64,000 bases of DNA from Ariolimax columbianus (taxonomy: Eukaryota > Mollusca > Gastropoda > Stylommatophora > Arionidae): assembly GCA_036924085.1 (NCBI GenBank), contig JAVGWX010000004.1:37794293-37858292 (forward strand), written 5' to 3'. Position 1 is the stretch's first letter, and each line of letters starts with the position of its first letter. Positions 13,201-28,200 of this stretch are shown piece by piece. The notes beneath the pieces are model-generated. The model saw only the letters and a program-made list of their open reading frames with translations, made no database searches and was not told the origin of the DNA. The position numbers were made by a program, and so were the translations under genes.

Positions 13201-16200
13201 CAGCTGCTTGTTAAAAACCTTTAGCACCCCGGACTCTCTGCCACTTTACTCACTTGAAAAAAAAACTTACAAAATTGTTTTTTGGATTAAGTACAGGACC
13301 CTACAAATAGCCATTTTTTACTGCTGAATACGGCCCGTTCATCTACACAGGCTTTTTGTCGGCAAAAGTATTTTATATTAGATAACAAATATATTTTGAC
13401 AATTTTTTTCTTATTATGTTGATTGGAGCTGGCCGACTTTTTGGGAAAGGTGAAGTAGGTTGTTGGGAAGAATCTTTATCTGGTAGATCTGTTTATTTTA
13501 TTTGTTTAGATGAAAGAACTACGTTTGAATTGGAAACTAACAGTTGTGCTGATATTATAAACACAGTATCGATACTTTGTTGTGGTTCCCATGGATTTCT
13601 ATCCAGAGCAACTAGGCATAGCCGGGAAAGTCCAAATATTTTTTTTCTTTAAAAATGTCACATTCATCTTCTTGTATCTCAGAAACTAACAAACACACAA
13701 CAAAAACAATAACATCAATAACTACTTTATTCATTGATGTCTCTACACACAAGAAAATCAGATTTATTGACCAACAAACAGTTCACATTTATGTCTCTAC
13801 ACACAAGAAAATCAGATTTATTGACCAACAAACAGAACAGTTACAATTTTTGAAAGTCAACTACCATTGCAAAATATAAAGTTGCGTAAAATTTTCCAAA
13901 ATTTTGGCAGCGTGTTGAAGGTTAAAATAATGTACACATGTTGTAAGTAAGTGGAAATTCAGCAGAATTAACCACTGGTTGGAACTGGAGTTTTTGAAGA
14001 CTCAATTATACTAAGCCGCATCCTGTGAGAGGTGGCCAGTGCCCTTCCTTGCTGTTTTTACTTTCCCTAACTCATGCGTCAGGTACCCATTTACAGCTCA
14101 GCAGACTGGAGAAGCGGTCCCCGATTAAAATCATGACCCGGATTATTTTAGTCTTTGAACGCGATTCGAAATGAGGCACGCTGTTACCACAGAAAATGGC
14201 AAATTGCTCGCTATGAACTAAACACGCTCCTCAAAACATGATGTAAAATAATTTAGCAAAACAGTTGCTCATAAACAAAATCTACACATGTATAAAATAA
14301 TTGAAATAAGCAGCTGCTCATTAATTTTTGTTTTGAATCTTCCTCGTTAGGTCAACCCATGAGAATCAATTGACTTCCCCTTCCATACTTATTGGCTAGG
14401 TTTTCTTTTAACTCTTTATTAACTCTTTCAGAACATAGCGAGTCCCATTTTTTGTGCGTCACATTTTCCATCATTCTAAGATTTGGCAGCGCATGAGCTG
14501 CAGCGGTCAGCGACCCATAGCTGACTGCTAGCGTCAGGGCCAGCGAACCAGAGCTGCCAAGACCCTTCTACGCCTCCATGCTGTGATCCTGGATAACAGG
14601 CTGCAGAAGGGCAGACTGGCTAAGGAGAAGGGATCGAAGAGGGAATACTAACCCGGTACTCAAAAAATGCTTGCTGAAGTTGAATGTGTTGGAATGAAAG
14701 GTGCAAATATCGCAGTCAAGCTGTAAATGATGACACGACGCATTCTGTTCTCTGGACTACATTCTGCTACTTAAGCCCTTTCAGAGTTTGGTAGCAGGAG
14801 ATTGAGAACGAACGAAGCAGAGCCAAGCCATTCTAAGATTTTCCCAATCTTTATATATCTTTCAGAAATATCTATAACTGTTTATAGGTTCATTTAATAG
14901 GTCTCTCATTTCTGCATATTTTGACATATAACACTTTAATTTATCTTTATAAATAAATATACTAATCTAAAATCAGTAACAGCTGCACAAGTATAAAAAG
15001 TAACTGCTTAATATAAGCTCATAAAATGTGCTGTTTTATCGCAAATACTAAGAATTAAACAGGTAGCAAATAGTTTGTCAACAAAAACTGTTTACTTATA
15101 CCTGTTAAAATGAAACTAAAGTATTAACTTATGTTTCTGATGTATCTGTCAGTCACACAAAATATATGTGTATCATAAAAAGTATCATCTTAAAGTCACC
15201 TGCACCTGTCAGTGGTCTCCCATCCTGAAAGAGTTAATAGTACCCACAGTATAACCACATCATTTATTGACAGTACGTACACTATGCCCCAATAATTATC
15301 TACACTGTCTTAATGCTGAAGCAAACATCATACAAATCAAACTTACAGTATCGAAAGGCAGAGAAAAATTCCACTGAAAAGTTCCATCTTGTTTAGCATA
15401 CTCTACATTTCCTCCAAGACCAGCATATTCCTACAAAAGACAGACAATAAAAACAATCTGAACACAAATTTATCATAAGCATATTACATAATCAACTAAA
15501 CAGCAATGCAGAGTAGGATATATGGTGTCTCGTTTGCCTAATCCCCTAACACAAGTCTTTCTTGCACAAAGGCACATTTGTGATCTGGAAGTCCATGGCT
15601 TGATTCAGGACTGCCTATTAACTCACTTTCTATTCTGTTGTCTGGTGTGTATATTTTCAGAGTACTAGCAATATAATTGTCTTTGTGAGTGCTGTTTTTA
15701 ATTTGTTTAGAATAGGATTTAAAGTTGTTATTACTGAGTGCTGTTGTTACTAGAACATTGTGAAGTGTTGGGTGTTATTTGAACAATATCAAGTGCTGCT
15801 TTTACTAGAACATTGTGAAATGCGTTTTTATTAGAACATTGTGAAGTACTGTTGCTACTAGAACATTTTGAAGTGCTGTTTTCAATTTTAAAAATTTGAA
15901 GTGGTGTTTTCTACTAGAACATTCTGAAGTGCTGTTTTTACTAGAACATTGTGAAAGGCTGTTTTAATTATAAAATTGTGAAGTGCTGTTTTTACTAGAA
16001 CATTGTGAAATGCTGTTTTTAAGTAGAAATGTGTGTATTGTAGTTTTTAAATAAACATTTGTGTATTGTAGTTTTTAAATAAAAATGTGTGTATTGTAGT
16101 TTTAAAATAAAAATGTGTGTATTGTAGTTTTTAAATAGAAATTTGTGTATTGTAGTTTTTAAATGGAAATTTGTGTATTGTAGTTTTTACTAGACTGTAA

Positions 16201-19200
16201 ACTTGAGCATAGCAACCAAGAAGATATGCTGTCCATTATAACCAGACAACTATGGAATTGGATTGGCCATGTTTAAGAAAAGAATCTGATGCAATGAGAA
16301 GAATCACCATGCTATAGACCTCAAAGAAAAGGTGAATGAGAGGCAAATATAAGACAACTTGAATAAGAACAATAGAAGCTGAAATGAAGAACTTGAACAT
16401 GACTGGGGCACCAAATGAAATATGACTGCGAAATGGGTGAAGTGGAGGGAGTTTGTTGCTGCCCTTAAAGAAATCATCACGGGTGACGATCACTTATCAT
16501 TTTGTCAGTTATTGACCACGAATCTAAAAATAAAAACTTGTGCATACCATAATCAGGCCATAAACATTGTCTCATTAATGTTAAAGAAAAGTACTCACTG
16601 CTTTGCTAATTATACACCATTTTTAGGCCTTGAGCGGTGTTAAATACTGCAAATAATATAATGCAGCGAAGCATTTCAGAGTCTTTAGAGCAGAGGTGGC
16701 CATCCTATAGCCTTTGAGGCAAAAACGGGGACCAACCAATTTTCATTGACTTCTGAGATTGATTGAAAATGACTATATACACTGATTCCTAAGATATGGA
16801 GGAGGAAGACTAACGTCTGGTAAGGCAAAATATACTGATCAGACATGTTATGTTAGTCAGGGTCTGGCAAAATATACTGACCAAGACCCACCTTGACTTC
16901 CCTAGTCTTTCCTGGAAACAGGCTGTTTTCATGGCAGCCTAGCTAACAAGGTGAGGGATCAATATGATCCCCGTAGTAGTGAGTGACACGCAGATGAAGC
17001 CAAGCATAGCACAACCACCTGGAGGACCCCGGCCCACCCTCATCAGCACACTTGGAATGTGAGGAAAGCTACGACAACCCGCCACTTAACGTCCTTCTTA
17101 GGATGGACAAAAGAGTAATCCTGCTCATTGTAGGCATTCACTCCTAAGCTATACAATAGAATTCAAATATTACACACACATAAACAAAAAACGAAACAAT
17201 CAACAACAAAATAAAATGTTCGAAAAATAAAAATAAGTTGTTAAATAGTGCAGATAAAAGGGAAATGATTTTGTTAAATCTTTGATCATGCAAGTTAACA
17301 TGCAAAGACAGTGTTGGTTAGTGACTTTGATAATGAGAAATTGAAATGAGTCTCTGAGATCAAAAGGGTGATGTAGCTTTGTCTTTGGTGTCGATATGGG
17401 AATAGAATTGCAAGGGTGGAGGTGAATGGTAGGTACATTTTATAAGGAAGGAATTGAGGTAGACCAGCCAGACTTCAGATGTCAGTCGAAATGTGCAGAT
17501 ATTGCAGCCTCGTTGTAAACTACAACACAACATCCTTTTCAGGGCGAACTCCAAAAAAGAAATCTTTTATTTCCATCATTAAAAGGTAGATATGCATGTA
17601 TCTCCACATGTTTTTGTCACATTATTCTCCATCATAAAATATGAACACTTCTTTTTAAAGCTACACATTACATGACCTTGAGTAACTTTCTTGTATGTTC
17701 AAAGTCCATGATTCACTACCATGGTAGGGGACAGCGTGGGCTAGTGCTTGAGTGACACGGCTCACAACCCAAAGGTGCTGGCTTCGACCCCCATCACAGC
17801 ACTGGCTGTTACCCCGTGGAAGCAGACCCTTAGAAAATGCATGCTGAAGTCGGATGCACTGGGCTGACAGGCGCAAAATAAAAATCACAGTGCAACGCAC
17901 ACTGCCTTGAGAATTAGAGAATTAACACAATAAGCTCCGGGCGCCGACTAGTCGGACATTTGTGCGGTCACTTTTTCTCTTTGGGCCGATTATTCGGCGC
18001 TTACATTTTGTTTTGTTTCTATCGCTATATTGTCACTTTTTTACACACCAGACATCGTTTTTTACTTCCGTTTACTAGCTTTGAAACTAGCGAGGTAAGA
18101 AATTCACATTGCTGTTGAAAGTTTGGTACATTTGACTGTTATTTATAAAAATATTCAGTGTGTATTCAACAGTATTTAAAATGGCAACGCCCACCTCAGG
18201 TAATACTAGTAATAGGCCTCGTCGTTTTACAGCAGATCAAGCTATAAAGATGTTTGAAGAGATGAGAAGTCAACAATCTAATTCCGATATGGATGACAGT
18301 AGCTCTGGCGATGGAGAATTGTCAGATTATCATTACGAGGAGTCTGAAAACGAACCGAACGACGATACAGAAAGTGATAGTTCGACTATGAGCACAGGAC
18401 AACCAAGTCAGATTGCCACAACATCAGCGACTGTGTCTGAACCAAGAAGGAAGAAAATGAGGAAGGATCATAACGTTGTTAGAAACAACAATGTTACCCA
18501 TGGACATGAGGGTAATAATCGTATATCAGCTTGGCGATCAGTAGAAACTGGTGAGACCAACTCAAATTCTACTTTTCGCCAGACTAGAAATAATATAAAT
18601 CCAGTTTTCTATCAAATGGAAACACCCTTGGATTTAAAAAATTTTTTTCTAGATAATGCTGTTGTTGGCATTTTAATAGCAAGCATAAATGCTTATGCTG
18701 CAAAGATTATTGAAGCCAATAACCCACCAAGGAAGTACTCTACATTTGCTTCATGGACACCACTAACACATTATGAATGGCTTAAGTTTACAGCTGTGAT
18801 GATCGCCATGGGCATTGATCAAAGACCCAAAATGAAAGACTACTGGCGTACTGTTGGAAATTATTATACACCATGGTTCCATCAAATGTTTTCAAGAAAC
18901 CGCATCCAGTGTATTTTTCACAGCATGCTACATGTTTGTGAACCAGAGACAAGATCAAGCCAAGATTGAGCCATTTGTGGATCTGTTACTGACAAGATTT
19001 TAAAGTGCTTTCTACCCTTTTGAGAATGTGTGCATTGATGAAATGGTTATTGGATGGAAAGGGAGATTCAAGTATAAGCAGTACAATGCCAGTAAGCCAC
19101 ACAAGTACCACATCAAGACATTTGGACTTAGTGATTCCGCCACGGGCTCTGTATTCAATTTAAAAATTTATTTTGGTAAGAATACTGTCTATAATCCAGA

Positions 19201-22200
19201 TGTTGATCCCAGCTCCGCACATGCTGTGAAAGTTTTCAGCACTCTTTTGAAGCCGTTGAGACCTGGACATCATATTTTTGCAGACAGATTTTATTCTTCC
19301 AAGGCTGTAATTGATTATCTGCTTTCGCACAATTACAATTATACAGGAACACTAAATGTCAACCGCGTCGGCTTTCCCCCGGAAATAAAGACATTGAAGC
19401 TTGGACACCAAGAGATGAAGTGGTTTTTGGACTCAGTGGACAAAACATTATGCGTTGCCTGGAAGAGTAAAAAGGCAAAGAAGCCCTGCATACTTGTTTC
19501 AACAAAAGCCACAGTATCAACTGTTGAGAAGGGTACCTGGAATAAAACAACAAAGCCAAAAGTGGTTGATGACTACAATATGAGCATGAATGGCTGTGAT
19601 CGGATGGATCAAATGGTTGGCTATTATGGCATGCACAACCGTAAAAGCCGAAAGTGGTGGAAAAAAATTTACCATTGGGTTATTGAGATAACCCAGATCA
19701 ATGCCCACATTATTTACAGTTTGTGCCAGGAAGGTAATGGAAAAAAGAAGCTCTCACTTCAAGAATTCAAACAGCGGCTACTTAATGATCTGGTCATTGA
19801 AGCTGCGAAGCTGACACCTGATGGACTGATAAGTTGTCCATCAAAAAACTTCAACCATTCCATGAAAGGAACAGAAGTGGAGAGGACAGTTGGCGCTAGG
19901 CATCTTGTGGAATTTGTTGGGAAGGACAGAGATTGTGTTCACTGCAGCCAAGGCCGCGGTAAAGGACGTCGAAGATCTAGCTATGTGTGTTCAGGCTGCA
20001 CAGGCAGACCTCACCTTTGCCCTAAAAATTGCTTTCTGGCTTTCCATAAACAAAACAGCTAGCTTGATCTGATTAGTTTAAATGAAATAGCATGTAGTAT
20101 TGATAGCTAGTTGAGTTGTGGACTTTAGATTATTATTGTGTGCATCTTTTACTTGGATCATCATTGTATGCAGCTTTGTGATATTTGTTCTGGATATGGA
20201 TATAGCAGTTCAACAACAAGGTAAGACACTTTGTACTACTGTCTCATCATCATCTTCTTTGAGTATCAATTTTATAATACATAACCATACATGAAAACAT
20301 GTTTACACTGTCAGTTTTATATGCCAAACAATTAATTTTTCACTGAAATCATTTATACATAATCAAGTAATGTAGCATAACTAACATTTTTTAAATTGAA
20401 AACATATATACATTATAAACAACAGCTATCTACACCCATTTGTCATCATTTTCATATCTAACAAGATATGGATTTTGCACACAAACATCACAAATATATG
20501 TTCATTCTACTGTCTTGATATGTTATGAAATGTCATGGTTTGTTTTTTGCCTAATGACCTACTTTTGTATTCTGAGAAATTTATTATTTTCCATTGATTT
20601 TATAGCAACAAATTAATTATATGTTATGAGAATATAGTTGTTTGTCACATTTTTGCAGTTTTTACAAGAATATTGACATTGCAAGCAGTTTCAGAACAAA
20701 AAAAGTGTAATTTTATATAACAAAATTTGATCACATCCTTCTTTCTGCCTACATTTTACTTGGCATAACTATATATTTTTTTATGAAATCATGTTTACAT
20801 TATGCATTCCTGTAATCTACAACCACATACCTTTATTTTCATATATAACAACACATGTCTTTATATACATGAGCATCACAAGCATTAATTTATAAAGGCT
20901 AACTATCAACACACTCAGTGGTAGCCATTTTTGCTTGGGTCAAACCTGCTTTTTTGTTTGGGACTGAAAGTGATAAGGTGAACGCGCAAAAAAACAAAAC
21001 TTCCATAATATAGAATTAATTCAATGTAACACTGCAAAACTCATTCTTACTTTCACAATGAAAGTTGTTTTGTTTTCTAGAATGCTATTTATAGTGCGCA
21101 CATGATAATTTTATAGATACCCCTTCCATCAGATGTTAGTACATTTAGATATTGATATATATATTTGTACTTACAAAGCTAATCTTTTACTCTGAAAAAC
21201 AGATCTTGCATTCATAATCATAATTTAAGTATGTGCAGTTCCCATTTACAGAACTTCTAGCTGTGTTAGTATATATAACCATAATCAATTATATATAAAC
21301 AAGTTTTAAGTTATTAAAAGTTCATTATTTTTAACAGATCAAATCATGATGTGTGTTGTAGAAGTTCTGCTGCTACTTCTTCTGATTGTGTTTTTATACC
21401 GTCAGACAAATTCCCAAAATGAACTCGACCATTGTTTGGAGCTCCGTACAGTTTTGAATTTAGAAGTAAATTACTGGGCCAGTGTATCTTCCTTAATTGG
21501 CCATACAGGGGACAGTCCTATAATATGTACTCTTAGTTTGGAGTCAAGCCGACGACCTGATAAGTCACAATGTGAGACGCAATATCAGATGAGTACACTA
21601 TTTTTTCCTCATGTGTTGACATCCCCCATACATGTGTTCATCCCTTCTTCTATGATCTGCTAGTTCAGCATTGTTGTTATTTGTTGTCTGAAAACTTTTA
21701 AACGTCACGTACAAAGATCGAGTTACAAACAAGGAAATACGAGATAGAATTACAACAGCAATAGGGCCTTTCGAAGATCTCTTGGCAATTGTCAAAAGAA
21801 GGAAACTCACTTGGTACGGTCACATATCGAGATCAAATGGTCTTGCAAACACAATCCTCGACGGGAAGGTGCATGGCAGACGACAAAGAGGCCGGCCCAA
21901 AAAGAGATGGGAGGAAAACATGAAAGAATGCACCAGTCTCCGACCAGAAGAGTCACAGGCAGCGGCATCTGACAGAGAGGGATGGCGTGGAGTTGTGAGG
22001 ATGTCTTCATATGTGCCCCAACGACCTCACCGATTACGGGATGACCTGACCTGATGAAGGCCTATTGGTCGTAATGTAGGTTTTGTTTCTGTTTTTGTCT
22101 TGATGCGGTATCTGACCATACCCATTAAAAAAATGTTGATTAAATTTAATTTTAATTAACTTTAAACAATTTTTTTTTAATTTATTTTTTCTCACTTACT

Positions 22201-25200
22201 TTAGTCCACAAAAGTTAATAAAAGAAACAGAAATGAAGATCCTTGAGGTTTTTCCCCAAGGAAGGAGAAAACACACAAGGAAGTTGTAAGTTAAAGAAAA
22301 CTTTACTGTTACTGTCCTCGTCCAGCCACATTAATACCTGGCTAGTTTGCCAAAATGTTCCCATGGATGGTAAAATAGGATCATCACGAGAATCAATGGA
22401 GAATGTGTGCTGAAATAAAGTGAAAAGCAATTCTGAAATTTGTTTACACAATAACAATAGTAAAATAGGCAATCCTACTGTTCTTACTAAAATATGTAAT
22501 GTTCCAGTTATGTTAGTTGTTTTGCTGATGTTTTTCTGTTTCTGTACTGTTATCACTGATCTGGGTGTGACAGATTTGCTAGACTCATGTGCTGATCAGA
22601 CATGTTAAGTGAAAGTCATTGTTGGTTGAAAGAATGCTTGTGTTTCATAAACAAATTTCAATGCTGAACTCAAGTAAAACTTCCATGTATTTGATGAACA
22701 AAAATGATTTTCTTTTTTCAAAGATTTAAATGTGTGCTGTCATACTTTCAAACTAGATTTTAGCAAATATCTTACTAGTAGCAATCCTGTAAAGTTATAT
22801 CTTCAAATTAGATTTTAGCAAATGTCTTACTAGTACAGATCACGTACCGCCATATCTTCAAACTAGATTTCAGCAAATGTCTTACTAGTATAGATAATGT
22901 ACTGTCATACCTTCAAACTAGATTTCATTGAATGTCCAGCATGTTCACGAACTGAAAAAGATGTGTCTCTTGATAGAGCCCGTAGATCTCGCCACACACC
23001 TTCCCATTGCAAGTTATGAGAGCCCAGTAGAGTAGGAAACTGGAGTGTGGATAGGAGAAAAGTGTAATTAGTATGCTAATAATGTACATGACCATAATCA
23101 GGGTATATAATGTCTAGTCTATGTTTAGCATATTCTTTTGCATATTCTATTGCTGTTGTTGAATGTCCATGATGAGTATGTTTACAGCGGGTTGCAGTAG
23201 GTTTCCTCAGATCCCGAGCGTGCTGATGATGGTGGACCAGAGTCTTCTAGGTGATTGTGCTATGCATGACTTCATCTGCATGTCGTTCACGACGACGGGG
23301 ATCACGTCGATCCCACCTGTTTAGTCAGACTGCCATGGAACAGGTCTGTTTCCAGGGAGAACTGCATGGAAGGGAGGTGGGGGTCTGGGTTAGTATATTT
23401 TACTTGACTAACATTATCTGACCACTATTTTTTGCCTGACCAGACAATCTCTTCTTCCGCTGAAATCTCTATATTGGTAAGTATACTGAGGTCCTCAGTA
23501 TCACCTTCTCAAGCACGCCTCAGAATGTAAGAAGAGCGACTGTAACCCACCACCAAAGAAAAGACATTAAGAGTTAAATTAATTCAGTACGAGTAGCCTC
23601 CCACAACAACAGAGGAAAAAAACGTCTAATTAAGAACAATAGAAAAGACAGCTAAAACAGGGAACAAGTAGTCATGTGGATGAAGCTGCAAAATAGTAAT
23701 CAGTTGTGAGTGACAGTTATAGTCAGGGCTTGACAAATTTTAAGGTGACTTACCAGTCAGTCAAAAATGTCACCAGTCAGTATGGTTGGACTACAGTCAT
23801 GCAATTTATGTTAACAAATTTAAACTAGGCACTAATTCACCTTTATTTTTACATGTTGTTGTTACGGATCCAGCAGCATCCGGGCTCTCACCCTTTGACC
23901 CAATTCTATGGAATGGTATCTAGGTTGACGTTTGACAGTATACGAAGAAGAAGAAGAAGAAGAATGGTATCTACAGTATCAGCTGTTGTCTAATGCCATA
24001 CAAAGTGTTCTATGTATCTGGCCACGGAGGAAGAAGCATTTTCCTTAAATCATTGAGTGCTGAGCGCTCAAAGAGATAATGACCAACGGTTTCATATGGG
24101 TGTGTACACAGCTGGCTCTAAGGAGTATATTGTGGTTGGATTCTGTTCAGGTGTTTGTTTGGTGGGATATGTTGGGTTCTCAGTCGGAAAATGGTGCTCT
24201 GATCTTTCCTTGTGAGTTGATTTACACTGTCATTTGGAGTGGAGCTTGCCATATGTCTGTAGACCTCCCTTCCAATGTTTCCCATGGCCCACCTGTTCAG
24301 GCCAATTTCTTTGTTCACTGATCTTATGAGCTGTTTGGCTGTTCGTTAAGTTGTTGCTGTGCTTGGCTGTTCTTCTCTTGGTCCCTTCTTTGCTAGTCTG
24401 TTTGCCTTGTAATTGCCAGGAGTGTCCAGGGATCCACTGCAGAACTATTTTGACAGCATTGGAAGTGATAATGTGGTCAATGTCTAGAGCTATTTGGATA
24501 TTGTCAGGTCTACAATGACCAGCAACTTCTAATGCTTTAAGAGCTGCCATTAAATCTGTGAAAATAACAGTGTTTTGGGTCTTTGAAGGAAAGGTATCAA
24601 AAGCGGTCCTCAGATGGTACAAAGCGGCTTCAAGTGCAGTGGTCTCAGCTTCATAGTTGGAGCAAACTAGACAGTTCATCAGAGGATCCGTTCGGATATT
24701 TTATATAAATGCCATAACCTGATTTGATGGTGGCTTTAAACGCAGATCCATCAGTACATGCATGTATCCATTCATCAGGATTGGCATCAATAGTTCTTTG
24801 AGCTGAACGAATGAGAGTACCCGGATCTGAAGTTTTGGTTATATCATCTATTAATTTTGCCTGTATTTCTGGTGTTTTAAGAAAAGGTTGTGGAGGTATA
24901 TCTTTTACTACTCTCTGTAACTCTTGTCTCCTTTCTGGTAGATGGTATCTGTCTTTAATTTCACTAACATGGTGAAGTACAGACTTTTGTTTAATTCTGC
25001 TTTTTGTCTGCCAGTTTTCCACAAGGAGTCTGTTGGGATGATCCCATTTCCTTCTGCTACTTAGCTTATAAACTTCCATAACTGTTTTATCCCTCCGCAT
25101 CTCAAGGAGTTCCACTTATGTGTGGATTTCACAAGCTGCAGTTGGTGTTGTCCTCATTGCTCCACTAATGAAGTGTAGAGCACTATTTTGCACCCTGTCG

Positions 25201-28200
25201 GGGATTCCAAGTTAGATTTTGAACAAGTTGTAAGGAGCGCACTATTATATTCTATTGCTGAGCGCACATCGCCAAGGCATATGCCTCTCAGAGTATCCTT
25301 GTCTGATCCCCATGATGTACTAGCAAACCTCTTTAAGAGCTGTGGACGTCTCTCAGCTTTATTCTTCACATTCTGGATGTGATGGTTGAGGTTGAGTTGT
25401 TGGTCAAGCGTGACTACAAGATATGTGGGGTGTTCTTCTCTAATTAATTGGTGTTCCTCTAATCTCAAAATTACATTTTGTTTGGATCTTTGTGGCTCTT
25501 GGTCTTTTCACAGTTGATTTTTAATTTTCATGTTTGGCAGTAGTCATGCAGCCTCCTCAGGTCTCCATTTAGCCTTCGTGATGCACTATCAATGTTTTCA
25601 TTGCTCAGCCATACTGCCAGGTCATCAGCATACAAAGCTTTTTCAACTTTGATCTGGTCAGTCAAGTCATTGATATAGATCAGGAAAAGGATACATCTTA
25701 GGGATGAGTCTTGTGGCAATCCTTCTTATAAAACTTCTTTAGAAGAGATCGTATCCTTGACCTTTGTCTGGATCGTTCGCTCAGTCAGGAAGTACTTTGT
25801 CCAATTGTAGAGCTTGCCATGAATTCCCATGTTAAACATCTTTATCAGAAAACCTTTCCTCCAAACACGGTCGTAAGTCTATTGTAGGTAAAAAAAGATG
25901 GCCACTGTATGTTTGTTGTTCTGGAGGTCATCATTTATTCTTTGTGTTAGCCTAAAGAGGTGGTCTTCTGTGCAGCTACCAATTCTGAACCTTGCTTGTT
26001 CCTGGCAAAAGGTGTTAGATTTCTCCAGGAACCAATAGAGACATGTGTTTATCATTCTCTCTGCTAATTTGCCCAGGCACGATGTTAGGGAGATGGGCCA
26101 ATAGCTGTTTGGTTCATTCTGAGGTTTTTTCTACATAAGAATGCATACCAAACCAAAATATATACATTACTTATAGAATATTAGTCTAATTCTTCTTGAG
26201 AGAAAGTGCACTACTGTCCGAGGCATGGTGGCGTGTGTGTCCTTGAACATTATTGGTAGTTTTAGCACTGTAGTACCATTTATCGATGGCTTTAGTAAGT
26301 TAGAATTGTGGCAGTGGAGGTCCATTTAGATTCACCATCATAAACTAGCTTATGTACAATCTATTCAAACTGTAATATCATTAATTATCCTGCGAGTCAT
26401 TATGTAGTTACGATTTAAAACTGATTTTTTTTACTTGTCAAGCAAAAGTTTTTACTCATCACAAATGAGTGCTTTTGTCAAGCCCTGGTTATAGTCCTAT
26501 GTATACAATTAACAGGTTCACATGTTTGACAGTGAGGTAGGGCATTATAAGATTCAATAGTAAATAATGAAAAGATAACGTAATATTGAAAAGGAAAAGA
26601 AAAAAATTATGATAGTATACTACTAAGAGCTGAGCTGAAGTCTCATATTATGAGACAGAAATATTGTTTTAAATGTTTGAAAAGCTATACTAGTGTCAAT
26701 AAAAACATTTAATTACGCAGCTTTCAATTGCAGTTACTTCTATTTATAGTACTGTCCATTTTCAAGAGGAAGTGAGATGGTGAGGGGTGTCATACCTGAT
26801 AACATCATGCTATGATATCAACGAGACTAATCTAATAATGAACTTAATAGCATCACACACCTCAAAACTCTATACATAAATCAAGTGTTTGAGTTATTCA
26901 TTTTCAACGGACAAAAATCAACAAAAAGGTGATGATAAAGTCTGCCTACAATGAAAACACAAAATGTCATGTTAGAAGGCCTAGAGTTTCTACCCTGAAT
27001 TATATGATGACCTTCAGATGACACAAGAAGTTACTTACAGTAAGATCAAAGGCTGTCCCAGTATCTGTCTGTTTGTAGCCACTCCATGGAAATTCGCCAT
27101 TGAATTGGTAGGCAGTGCAGCCAAAACTGGGGATAATGTGCCAAATAATGATTGAAAATTAATAAACTAAAAGATAAAAAACACACAAAAATAGTCCAAT
27201 TAGTTAAAACACATCATCAATATACCCCAGTGGTATGCCGGGGTCTTTGTGTATGGCAAGGACAAGAATAGTACCACTGCCTCACAGAAAGCATGTCGTA
27301 AGAGGCGACTTACTGTATGAAATGACATAACACAGGCCATGATTAGGTGGTTTGCTTAGAGCAGCATAGATGGCGCCTAACAGGCCGGAGATCTACTTTG
27401 CTCTAGTGTTTGAGTCTATTAAGATGAACTCGCACATCAGTTATTAACCACCTCCCGTACCACCCTCCGTAAGCGCTTGTCTCAGCACAGCAGAGTATTA
27501 AGCTGCTGGAGCCTAGGCCGATAAGCAAGAAACCCTTCATGCGGCTACATCCAGCTCATACCAGAGTTGGGACCTGTACAGGGGTAGATGCCCCTGTAGA
27601 AGTACAGGTCGACTAAGACTAAGACATCATTAATAGTCGGGCAATGTAATTACTAAATGCACAGAACATGATATACCTGTACATTTTGTAAAAATTTTTA
27701 AGAGACTACAAAATGTCAAGAAACTTAATTCAGTCCCCACCTAGGTATTGATTGCAGTAACGCAAGTGACTTAACCCTTTGAACCTGTGACACCCATATA
27801 TCAGGGTGTCTGTAAATACCCCATTCTCCAAGCCACCCGTTTGCCAGTGTGATGGGTGGACCATTATTTTAAACCATATTTTGGACTGTCCTGCTTGGAT
27901 TTTGGCCCTAATATAGTGACGTCTACACATCACAAACATTTCCACAAATATGACTGCGCAAATATCGAAGCATATTTTCACAATGATTTTTATCACTTTC
28001 GTAATGAAAAATGGTTTTGAAAATTCTGGAAATGGCCATTCTAAAAGGCTAACAACAAAACAAGTCGTTGAAAGTAATTTCAAGGATTTTGAGACTGATA
28101 AATTGAATTTAGGGGGTGATTTTTCTGAAAAGGATCAGTTGTTATTTGAATGACAACATGTGTGTGATTCAGATTACCATTTATACATTGATTAGGATCT

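Noticed and set aside
21346..21663. 105-aa frame with signal-peptide-like start
   Set aside because: Single frame inside an intron, no family recognised, overlaps the run-up to a LINE.
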